A DNA stretch of 64,000 nucleotides from CAVSKL01 sp963728475 [NCBI: Candidatus Eiseniibacteriota bacterium] (lineage in GTDB: Bacteria; Eisenbacteria; RBG-16-71-46; JABDJR01), in NCBI GenBank assembly GCA_963728475.1, contig CAVSKL010000004.1, forward strand, positions 434,001 through 498,000, read 5' to 3'. Each line of letters begins with the position of its first letter. Position 1 is the first letter of the stretch. The notes beneath the pieces are model-generated. The model searched no databases. It saw nothing but the letters and a program-made list of their open reading frames with translations, and was not told where the DNA came from. Shown here piece after piece: positions 56,934-64,000 of this stretch. The position numbers were made by a program, and so were the translations under genes.

Positions 56934-59033
56934 ATGCCCGTGCAGATTCTGGTGGCGCTGGGTTCGGGGCTCCTGGCCCTGGTCTTCGCCGCCTACCTCG
57001 CCCTGGGGCGGGTGATGAAGGCCGATCCCGGCAACGAGACCATGATCGCCATCTCGCATTCCATCCACGAGGGCGCCATGGCTTTCCTGAAGAAGGAATA
57101 CCGCGCCATCGGCATCTTCGTGGTGTTCCTGGCCGTGGTGATCGCGCTGGGAATCCGGGGCCATACCCCCGGTCTGGGCTGGAAGACGGCGGTCGCGTTC
57201 ATGTTCGGGGCGCTGTGCTCGGTGAGCGCGGGCTTCATCGGCATGCAGATCGCCACCCGGGCCAACAGCCGCACCGCCCAGGCCGCCACCCGGGGGTTCA
57301 ACGCCGCCCTCGGCGTGGCCTTCCCCGGCGGCGCGGTTATGGGGATGTGCGTCGCCGGAATCGGGCTCGCCGGACTCTCCCTGGCCTTCTACCTGTTCGG
57401 TTTGAGCGACCAGATTGGGGGAGCGGCCGAGATCATCGCCGGCTTCAGCATGGGGGCCTCCTCCATCGCGCTCTTCGCGCGCGTGGGCGGGGGGATCTAC
57501 ACCAAGGCCGCCGACGTGGGCGCGGACCTGGTGGGCAAGGTCGAGGCGGGCATCCCCGAGGACGACCCGCGGAACCCCGCCACCATCGCCGACAACGTGG
57601 GCGACAACGTGGGCGACGTGGCCGGCATGGGCGCCGACCTCTTCGAGTCCTACGTGGGCACCATCGTCAGCGCCATCGTGATCTCGGTGGCGATTCCCGA
57701 GCTGGACTCGGTCAAGGCCATCAGCTACTCCTTCCTCATCGCGGCGATCGGCATCTTCGCCTCCATCCTGGGCGTGTTCTTCGTCCGGGTGAAGGAAGGG
57801 GGGAATCCCCAGCTCGCGCTGCGCAACGGCACCGTGGCCTCGGCGGTCCTGTTCACCCTGGGCAGCCTGGCCATGACCTTCGGGCTCTACCGGGATCTCA
57901 CCTGGACTTCCACCCTGGGCGGGGTCGTCCATACCCACGGGCCCTGGGGCCTCTTCCTCTCCACCTTCTCGGGGCTGGCCGCGGGGATGATCGTGGGCTT
58001 CGTGGCCGAGTTCTACACCTCGGGGAAGACGGTGGTGAGCATCGCCGAGGCCTCCCGGACCGGAGTGGCCACCAACATCATCACCGGCTTCGCCATCGGC
58101 ATGAAGAGCACGGTGCTCCCGCTGGTGGTGATCGCCGGCTCCGTCCTCCTCTCCTTCAGCCTGGCCGGATTCTTCGGGATCGCGCTCGCCGCCATCGGGA
58201 TGCTGGGCATCACCGGGATGACGGTGGCGGTGGACGCCTACGGCCCCATCGCCGACAACGCGGGCGGGATCGCGGAGATGGCGCACCTCCCCAAGGAAGT
58301 GCGCAAGGTGACCGACAGCCTCGACGCCGCCGGGAACACCACCGCCGCCATCGCCAAGGGGTTCGCGATCGGCTCGGCGGCGCTGACCGCCCTGGCGCTG
58401 TTCACCGCGTTCGTCCAGGCGACCGGGATCCAGCCCGCGGAGTTCAACATCACCAACGTCCACGTGCTGGCCGGCCTCATGGTCGGCGGCATCGTGCCCT
58501 TCCTGTTCGCCGCCGACACCATGCGCGCGGTGGGACGGGCGGCGTTCAGCGTGGTGAACGAGGTGCGCCGGCAGTTCCGGGAGATCCCCGGCCTCATGGA
58601 GGGGACGGCGAAGGCCGAGTACGCCCGGTGCGTGTCCATCACCACCGACGCCGCGTTGAAGGAGATGGTCGGCCCCGGCGTGCTGGCGGTGGCGATCCCG
58701 CTGGTGGTGGGAATCGTGTTCGGGGTGGAGACCCTGGGCGGGCTGCTGGCGGGCGCGCTCATCTCGGGCGTTCCCCTGGCGCTCATGCTGGCCAACGCCG
58801 GCGGGGCCTGGGACAACGCCAAGAAGTACATCGAGAGCGGGGAGCTCAAGGACGAATCCGGCGCCCCGCTGGCCAAGGGAAGCGACCCCCACAAGGCGGC
58901 GGTGGTGGGCGACACCGTAGGCGATCCGTTCAAGGACACCTCGGGGCCGGCCCTCAACATCCTGCTCAAACTCATGGCGATCGTGTCGCTGGTCTTCGCG
59001 CCGGCCATCATGGCGCTGCACCGGCTGCTCTAG
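56934..59033 (+). CDS. hppA: Membrane-bound proton- or sodium-pumping pyrophosphatase, K+-dependent type
   Basis: 699 residues with about sixteen helices. The catalytic signature GIYTKAADVGADLVGKVE, DNVGDNVGDVAGMGADLFES and VVGDTVGDPFKDTSGP are intact. At the K+ site it reads GNTTAAIAKG (Ala rather than Lys), the K+-dependent class. Whether it pumps H+ or Na+ cannot be decided by eye. AGGAGA precedes the ATG. Confidence 0.95.
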   Translation: MPVQILVALGSGLLALVFAAYLALGRVMKADPGNETMIAISHSIHEGAMAFLKKEYRAIGIFVVFLAVVIALGIRGHTPGLGWKTAVAFMFGALCSVSAGFIGMQIATRANSRTAQAATRGFNAALGVAFPGGAVMGMCVAGIGLAGLSLAFYLFGLSDQIGGAAEIIAGFSMGASSIALFARVGGGIYTKAADVGADLVGKVEAGIPEDDPRNPATIADNVGDNVGDVAGMGADLFESYVGTIVSAIVISVAIPELDSVKAISYSFLIAAIGIFASILGVFFVRVKEGGNPQLALRNGTVASAVLFTLGSLAMTFGLYRDLTWTSTLGGVVHTHGPWGLFLSTFSGLAAGMIVGFVAEFYTSGKTVVSIAEASRTGVATNIITGFAIGMKSTVLPLVVIAGSVLLSFSLAGFFGIALAAIGMLGITGMTVAVDAYGPIADNAGGIAEMAHLPKEVRKVTDSLDAAGNTTAAIAKGFAIGSAALTALALFTAFVQATGIQPAEFNITNVHVLAGLMVGGIVPFLFAADTMRAVGRAAFSVVNEVRRQFREIPGLMEGTAKAEYARCVSITTDAALKEMVGPGVLAVAIPLVVGIVFGVETLGGLLAGALISGVPLALMLANAGGAWDNAKKYIESGELKDESGAPLAKGSDPHKAAVVGDTVGDPFKDTSGPALNILLKLMAIVSLVFAPAIMALHRLL

Positions 59034-59052
59034 CCAAGTTCAGGAGAACGGA

Positions 59053-59421
59053 ATGACCCAGGAATACGAGACGATCTTTGTACTGGACCCGGGGGTGGAC
59101 GACGCCCAGGTGGACGCCGAGGTCGAGAAGATCCGCGAGTTCATCACCAGCCGGGAGGGCGAGGTGACGGAGATCCAGAAGTGGGGGCGGCGCAAGCTCG
59201 CCTACGAGATCCGGAAGAAGAAGGAGGGGGTCTACACCCTCATCCGCTTCCGCAGCGAGACCTCGCTCCCCGCCGAGCTGGACCGCCGCTACCGCCTGAA
59301 CGAAAGCATGCTCCGGCACCTCACCGTGCTCTTCGAGGGGCCCACCACCGAGGAGCAGGCCGCCGAGGCCGAGGGCCGGTCCGGCGAGCGGCGGGGCGAC
59401 CCCTCCGACGACGAGGAATAA
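59053..59421 (+). CDS. rpsF: Ribosomal protein bS6
   Basis: 122 residues: YETIFVLDPGVDD, WGRRKLAYEIRKKKEG and an acidic C-terminal tail. First of the rpsF-rpsR-rplI set; no ssb gene lies between rpsF and rpsR. Confidence 0.97.
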   Translation: MTQEYETIFVLDPGVDDAQVDAEVEKIREFITSREGEVTEIQKWGRRKLAYEIRKKKEGVYTLIRFRSETSLPAELDRRYRLNESMLRHLTVLFEGPTTEEQAAEAEGRSGERRGDPSDDEE

Positions 59422-59456
59422 GCCCGGCTCCGCCGGAATAGACAAGGAGGAATGTC

Positions 59457-59699
59457 ATGGCCAGATTCAAGGGTCCCCGCGTCCCGAAGCGGAAGTACTG
59501 CAAGCTCTGCTTCGAGAAGGTGACCTTCGTGGACTACAAGGACGAACGCAAGCTCCAGCGGTTCCTGACCGACCACGGCAAGATCGTCCCTCGCCGGGTG
59601 TCGGGCTCCTGCTCCCCCCATCAGGCCCAGATCACCCGGGCCATCAAGCGGGCGCGGGTGCTGGCGCTCCTGCCCTACACCAACGACCAGATTCGCTGA
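59457..59699 (+). CDS. rpsR: Ribosomal protein bS18
   Basis: 80 residues. KYCKLCFEKV and SGSCSPHQAQI give Cys residues suggesting the zinc-binding form. AAGGAGGA precedes the ATG. Confidence 0.97.
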   Translation: MARFKGPRVPKRKYCKLCFEKVTFVDYKDERKLQRFLTDHGKIVPRRVSGSCSPHQAQITRAIKRARVLALLPYTNDQIR

Positions 59700-59719
59700 C
59701 GAGAGGGAGGTCCGCCGAA

Positions 59720-60163
59720 ATGGAAGTGATCCTGCTGGAGAACGTCAAGGGGATGGGGGAACGCGGGGACAAGGTGCGCGTGGCCGACGGCTACGCGCGC
59801 AACTTCCTGATTCCCAAGAAGATGGCGATCGCGGCCACCGGCACCGGGGCCAAGATGTTCGCGGAACTCGAGCGGCAGCGCGCCCACCGCGAGACCAAGG
59901 TCAAGCGGCAGGCCGAGGACATGGCCAAGAAGTTCGAGAACGTCTCGGTCCACATCGCGGTAGAGGTAGGCGAGGAGGATCGCCTGTTCGGTTCGGTGAC
60001 CTCGGCCGACATCGCCGAGGCCCTGCACGCCCAGAACATCGAGGTGGACAAGCGCAAGATTCTCCTCGATGAGCCCCTCAGGCAGCTCGGGGTCTACAAC
60101 GTGCCGATCAAGCTCTTCCAGGACGTGGAGGGCAAGGTCAAGGTCTGGGTCGTCAAGAAGTAG
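59720..60163 (+). CDS. rplI: Ribosomal protein bL9
   Basis: 147 residues: N-terminal VILLENVKGMGERGDKVRVADGYARNFLIP-type domain (positions about 3-32), a long connecting helix, and a C-terminal rRNA-binding domain (GSVTSADIAEAL). Confidence 0.97.
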   Translation: MEVILLENVKGMGERGDKVRVADGYARNFLIPKKMAIAATGTGAKMFAELERQRAHRETKVKRQAEDMAKKFENVSVHIAVEVGEEDRLFGSVTSADIAEALHAQNIEVDKRKILLDEPLRQLGVYNVPIKLFQDVEGKVKVWVVKK

Positions 60164-60192
60164 CCGTCGACCCGTAGCCGAGAGAGGCATCC

Positions 60193-61436
60193 ATGAAGCG
60201 CTCCTGGATCCTGTTCGCCGCCGCCGCTGCCACCCTCGCCCTGGGGTGCGCCAAGGGTAAGTCCGGCCCCGACGCCGGTGCCTCGGCGCCGGGGTCCGGG
60301 ACTCCGGGGGATTCCCTGAGCCTCCCTCTCGCCCAGATCGGGGACGTGACCGTCACCGCCCGGGACGTCCGGTACCACATGGCCCAGACCACGGGCAAGA
60401 AGGACCTGGACCCCTACATGCACAACCCGGACATCCTCCAGGTGGCGCTCGCCGCCCTGGTGGACCAGTTCGTGTGGGCCCAGGAGGCGGAGAAGCAGGG
60501 TTACAAGCTCACTCCCGAGGACCGGAAGAAGATGGCCATGCTCGAGTCGGAACTGCTGGCCACCCATTACGTCGCCGATGTGGTCCAGGCCAAGGCCAAG
60601 CCGACCAAGGACGAGGTCCGGACCTGGTACCAGGAGCACCAGGAGCGCTTTCTGAGCCCGGCCCGGGTGGCGGTGCGGCACATCCTGGTGGACACCGAGG
60701 CGGAGGCGAACCGCCTGGAGAAGCTGGCCCAGGACGGCCAGGACTTCAGCCAGCTCGCCCGCCGGTACTCCAAGGACGATGTGACCCGCGACCTGGGCGG
60801 CGCCCTCGGCTACGTCCAGAAGGACTCCGACATCCTGGGGGTCGGCAGGAACAACGTGTTCTCGGACAAGGTGCTGAGCATGAACCCCGGCGACGTGGCG
60901 GTGGTGCGGGGGGCCAAGGGCTGGCACGTGGTCAAGGTGGAGAAGAAGGAGGGGGGGAGGTCAAGCCGCTCAACGAGGTCTACGGCGACATCGAGGCCCA
61001 GCTCACCAACGAGCGCTTCCCCAAGGTGTACAACGACGCCCTGGCCACCGCGCGGGACGACACCCGCACCCAGTTCTACACCGAGAACTTCGGAACCTTC
61101 ACCGGCATCCACAACAACTGCGAGCGGCTTATGTCCCTGGCCAAGCAGCACCCCGATCCCAAGGGATCGATCGAGCTCTTCCGCCGGGTGGCCTTCGACT
61201 TCAAGGATTGCAAGGACGCCCCCGAGGCGCAGTTCATGATCGCGTATGTTAATCTGGTCAAGTTGAACGACCAGCGTTCCGCCCGGAAGGCCCTGGTCCG
61301 GCTCTCCAAGGAGTTCGGCAGGAGCAAGTGGCGGGATGCGGGCGCGTGGCTGGAAAAACACCTGGACGAGGAGCCGGCCCAGCTGGGTTCCGCCACGGAC
61401 ATCGTGGCCAAGGCGCAGGTGGGGGCCGACCGGTAG
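60193..61436 (+). CDS. PpiC/parvulin-type peptidyl-prolyl isomerase lipoprotein, frameshifted
   Basis: A lipoprotein signal (LALGC, Cys19), a SurA-like N-terminal helical region (about 55-160) and a rotamase domain (VAVRHILVDTEAEAN, DFSQLARRYSKD, GALGYV, about 161-255). After KVEKKEGG the frame runs on as a Ser/Arg-rich tail to 61239. The -1 frame instead gives EVKPLNEVYGDIEAQL and a sensible helical C-terminal domain, with a TPR-like part, to 61436. The shift falls at a G7 run (60951-60957). Restoring it needs one extra G. Envelope folding factor; active or not depends on whether the shift is real. Confidence 0.8.
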
Positions 61437-61455
61437 GGTCCGGAAGAGAGGGTTC

Positions 61456-61965
61456 ATGCCCCTGGTACGCGTGCGTGTTCGCGGCCTGATGATGGACGAG
61501 CGGTCCAAGTCGCCGATCGTGATCCTCCAGGAGGAGGGCAACGATCGCATCCTCCCCATCTGGATCGGCGAGGCCGAGGCGCGTTCGATCGGGATGGTGC
61601 TCGCTCACGAGAAGCTCGAGCGCCCCATGACCCACGACCTCATCCTCACCGTGATCAAGAGCCTGCGAGCCACCGTGACCGGGGTCACCATCACCGCCCT
61701 CAAGGAAAACACTTTCTTCGCCGAGATCCACCTCGAGGCCGGAGGCCAGCAGGTCCTGGTCGATGCCCGCCCCTCGGATTCGATCGCGGTGGCGCTGCGC
61801 GCCGACGCCCCTCTCTTCGTGGAGGAAGAGGTGATGGCGGGGGGCCAGGTGGCGGGGGCGGCGGTGGGCGAGCCCCCCGAGAAGACGGAGAAGGAGAAGG
61901 TCGAGGAGCTGAAGAAGCTCCTCGAGGACATGGACCCGGGCGATTTCGGCCGTTTCGGGCTCTGA
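61456..61965 (+). CDS. Bifunctional nuclease family protein (DUF151)
   Basis: 169 residues. The BFN domain (about 1-130) has LPIWIGEAEARSIGMVL, RPMTHDLI and ARPSDSIAVALR. Family members are described as having DNase/RNase activity; the Lys/Glu-rich tail is a likely helix. ATG at 61456. Confidence 0.88.
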   Translation: MPLVRVRVRGLMMDERSKSPIVILQEEGNDRILPIWIGEAEARSIGMVLAHEKLERPMTHDLILTVIKSLRATVTGVTITALKENTFFAEIHLEAGGQQVLVDARPSDSIAVALRADAPLFVEEEVMAGGQVAGAAVGEPPEKTEKEKVEELKKLLEDMDPGDFGRFGL

Positions 61966-62001
61966 TCCGCCGCGCACCGGCGACCTGCCGACCTGCCGCC
62001 C

Positions 62002-62679
62002 TCAGCCTACCAGATGGAAGGTGAAAGGCAGCTTCACCCAGAAGAGACTCGGCGTCCCGTTCACCAAGTAGGGCTTGAACCGGTACTTGTAGGCCGCCTC
62101 CACCGCCGCCCGTTCCAGCAGCGGGACCTTGTGGGGATCCACCACGTAGACCTGGTTCACCCTGCCGTCCCGGTCCACCAGCATCAGGATCTCCACCGTG
62201 CCCTCGATTCCCAGATGGATGGCCGAGGGGGGATAGACCGGCCGCTCCACGTGGGTGACCTCGAGTTCGCTCTGGGCGGGCACCGGCAGTCCGGTGGTGC
62301 GGACCGCATCCCCCGCGTCGTCGCTGGTCAGGAACTCGACCTTGTCCTCCTTGGCCACCTCGGGCTTGGGGACCGGCTCCGGCCGCTTCTCCGGTTCCAC
62401 CTCGCGGTCGTAGACCAGCTCCAGGGCCACGAAGTCCGACCGCGGCACCTCCACCCGGGCCGCGGTGAGCCGGCGCTCGCTCTCCTCCTCGGGAACGATG
62501 TCGAGTTCGGGGAGGATGCGCATGGGACCCCGGATCCCCACGGTCCGCCGCTGGAGGGCGGTCACCCGTTCGGCGGGAACCAGGAAGAGGACGGTGGTGA
62601 GGGCCAGGGCGGCCACGGGCAGGGTGACGGCCATGCGCCGCAGGTAGGCGCGGTCCAGCTCGGCCAGACGAGATGTCAC
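62002..62679 (-). CDS. TonB-family energy transducer
   Basis: 225 residues: an N-terminal membrane anchor (about 17-34), a Pro/Glu/Lys-rich periplasmic linker (EPEKRPEPVPKPEVAKED), and a C-terminal TonB domain (YPPSAIHLGIEGTVEILMLV, FKPYLVNGTPSLFWVKLPF). Couples the proton gradient to outer-membrane receptors. No exbB/exbD in the window. GTG start with AGGAG upstream; divergent from selA. Confidence 0.88.
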   Translation of the reverse strand: MTSRLAELDRAYLRRMAVTLPVAALALTTVLFLVPAERVTALQRRTVGIRGPMRILPELDIVPEEESERRLTAARVEVPRSDFVALELVYDREVEPEKRPEPVPKPEVAKEDKVEFLTSDDAGDAVRTTGLPVPAQSELEVTHVERPVYPPSAIHLGIEGTVEILMLVDRDGRVNQVYVVDPHKVPLLERAAVEAAYKYRFKPYLVNGTPSLFWVKLPFTFHLVG

Positions 62680-62877
62680 TCGGTCTCCTACGAGGGGTTC
62701 TCGGCGCAAGCATAACCCACTCCACAAGTCCCCGCCGGAGCCGGGCCGGAATCCGGCCCCGGAGCCGCCGGCCCGCCCCGCCGTGTCATAATGGAATCCC
62801 GGCCGGACGGGGGCGGGGGGAGCCCCCCCCGCGCCGCCGGCTTGGGCCGGAATCCACCCCGACATCTGGAAAACGCT

Positions 62878-62906
62878 TTGACCGGCCCTACCAGATCTGG
62901 TATTTA
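62878..62906 (+). promoter_or_regulatory. selA promoter with palindromic operator candidate
   Basis: TTGACC (62878-62883) and TATTTA (62901-62906), spacer 17. A perfect 14-bp palindrome, TACCAGATCTGGTA (62889-62902), fills most of the spacer. The -10 touches the first possible ATG (62906), so transcription would begin around 62913, near the second ATG at 62915. Confidence 0.5.
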
Positions 62907-64000
62907 TGAGCGCCATGGAAAATGAACTCCGGGAACGACTTCGTCGCCTTCCCGGGGTCGACGCCGTCCTGGCGATCCTGGCCCTCGATCCTCCCCCCGC
63001 GGCCCCCCGGCTGCTCACGCGGCTCGTGCGCCGGGTGGTGGAGGAGGCCCGGACGGCCATCCGGGCGGGGCGGGCCGGATCCGGGACTCCCACGGCGGAG
63101 ACCCTGGCCGCGCGCGTCCGGGAACGGCTGGACGAGCTGGCGACGCCGCGCCCGGAACGGGTGGTCAACGCGACCGGGGTGCTGATCCACACCAACCTGG
63201 GCCGGGCTCCGCTGGCGGCGTCGGTGGTGGATCATCTGAGCCGCGTGGCGGCAGGGTACTCGGACCTGGAGATGGACGTGGAAGCGGGACAGCGGGGATC
63301 GCGCCAGGCGCATGTGATCGAGCTCCTCACCCTGCTCACCGGGGCCGAGGACGCGCTGGTCGTGAACAACAATGCGGCGGCGGTGATGCTCGCCCTGGCC
63401 GCGCTCGCCCGGGACCGCGAGGTGGTGATCTCCCGCGGCGAGCTGATCGAGATCGGGGGCTCGTTCCGGATCCCGGAGATCCTGGAGCAGAGCGGGGCGC
63501 GGCTTCGCGAGGTCGGCACCACCAACCGGACCCACCCGCGGGACTTCGAGGCGGCAGCGGGGCCGGAGACCGGGCTCCTGCTCAAGGTCCATACCTCCAA
63601 CTACCGGGTGGAGGGATTCACCGCCGAGGTCCCGCTGAGCGAGTTGGTGGAGATCGGACGCCGAAACCGGGTGCCGGTTCTGGTAGATTTGGGCAGCGGG
63701 GCGCTGGCCGACGTGGCCGCCGCGGGCATTCGCCCCGAGCCGCTGGTGGCGGACGTGGTCGCGGAAGGGCCGGACCTGGTCACCTTCAGCGGAGACAAGC
63801 TGCTCGGCGGTCCGCAGGCCGGGATCGTGGTGGGCACGAAGGAGGCGGTGGCGCGCCTCCGGAACCACCCGCTGGCCCGGGCGGTCCGCATCGACAAGTT
63901 GCTGCTGGCGGCGTTGCAGGCCACGCTCGCCGCCTATCTGGACGAGGAGCGCGCGCGTCGCGAGATCCCCGTCCTGCGCATGATCTTCGAGGCCCCGGAC
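62906..64000 (+). CDS. selA: L-seryl-tRNA(Sec) selenium transferase (3' partial)
   Basis: Converts Ser-tRNA(Sec) to Sec-tRNA(Sec) with selenophosphate. 365 residues are visible and the gene runs off the window. NATGVLIHTNLGRAPL, VNNNAAAVMLALAAL and the PLP-lysine motif TFSGDKLLGGPQAGI are diagnostic. Starts at 62906 or, more likely given the promoter position, ATG 62915. Its presence implies that the organism makes selenoproteins; none was found in this window. Confidence 0.94.
   Translation, partial: MSAMENELRERLRRLPGVDAVLAILALDPPPAAPRLLTRLVRRVVEEARTAIRAGRAGSGTPTAETLAARVRERLDELATPRPERVVNATGVLIHTNLGRAPLAASVVDHLSRVAAGYSDLEMDVEAGQRGSRQAHVIELLTLLTGAEDALVVNNNAAAVMLALAALARDREVVISRGELIEIGGSFRIPEILEQSGARLREVGTTNRTHPRDFEAAAGPETGLLLKVHTSNYRVEGFTAEVPLSELVEIGRRNRVPVLVDLGSGALADVAAAGIRPEPLVADVVAEGPDLVTFSGDKLLGGPQAGIVVGTKEAVARLRNHPLARAVRIDKLLLAALQATLAAYLDEERARREIPVLRMIFEAPD

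Noticed and set aside
62906-64000. Selenoprotein genes with in-frame TGA
   Set aside because: Searched because selA is present; no gene in the window shows conserved sequence continuing past an in-frame TGA.

Overview
The window is 64 kb of very GC-rich bacterial chromosome, densely packed on both strands, with many GTG and TTG starts and 1 to 4 base stop/start overlaps. The organism respires aerobically through an alternative complex III (ActABCDEF) joined to a caa3-type oxidase. It has envelope proteins with FlgD/Por-like C-terminal tails, tail-fibre-like repeat proteins, a large SRP RNA with an Alu domain, SpoVG, a K+-type membrane pyrophosphatase and a partial selA. Together these suggest a Gram-negative-type member of the FCB/Eisenbacteria/Gemmatimonadota neighbourhood. 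That placement is an inference from gene content; there is no rRNA in the window.

Layout. 1-6.8 kb: end of an L,D-transpeptidase gene, an M14 peptidase, a HAD phosphatase, tRNA-Arg, a gamma-carbonic-anhydrase-like protein, a lipoprotein and tadA. 6.9-11.9 kb: an RNA-rich region with two tRNA-Ser genes, each followed by tandem repeats that end in a copy of the tRNA 3' tail, then a 221-bp duplication, tRNA-Ala, an eight-copy 28-bp array and the SRP RNA. 11.9-15.9 kb: dnaX (apparently needing a -1 frameshift), ebfC, recR, pgpA. 16.4-29.1 kb: actABCDEF, a small membrane protein, sco, coxBACD, one respiratory cluster behind a leader of about 450 bases. 29.2-39.8 kb: cinA, a run of small overlapping genes, a two-lobed aspartic protease, a MerA-like flavoprotein, recA-recX and a CFA-synthase-like methyltransferase. 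40.0-44.5 kb: three secreted proteins, two of them tandem paralogues with beta-helix-like repeats. 44.7-53.9 kb: alaS, a membrane protein, then rmlA-rmlD-gmhA-ubiA-ispE, a translationally coupled envelope-sugar and isoprenoid run. 54.0-64 kb: the housekeeping series spoVG, prs, rplY, pth, hppA, rpsF, rpsR, rplI, a frameshifted PpiC-type lipoprotein, a bifunctional nuclease, a TonB-like protein and the start of selA.

The least explained parts are the tRNA-Ser tail arrays. The three unit types differ in sequence but keep a hairpin, with one compensated base pair, and each full unit ends in the same 17-base tRNA-Ser tail. Other points for follow-up are -1 frameshifts at seven-base homopolymers in dnaX and in the PpiC gene, an apparent ATC start in rmlA, the G-quadruplex-prone 28-bp array, and a 14-bp palindrome between the -35 and -10 of the selA promoter.
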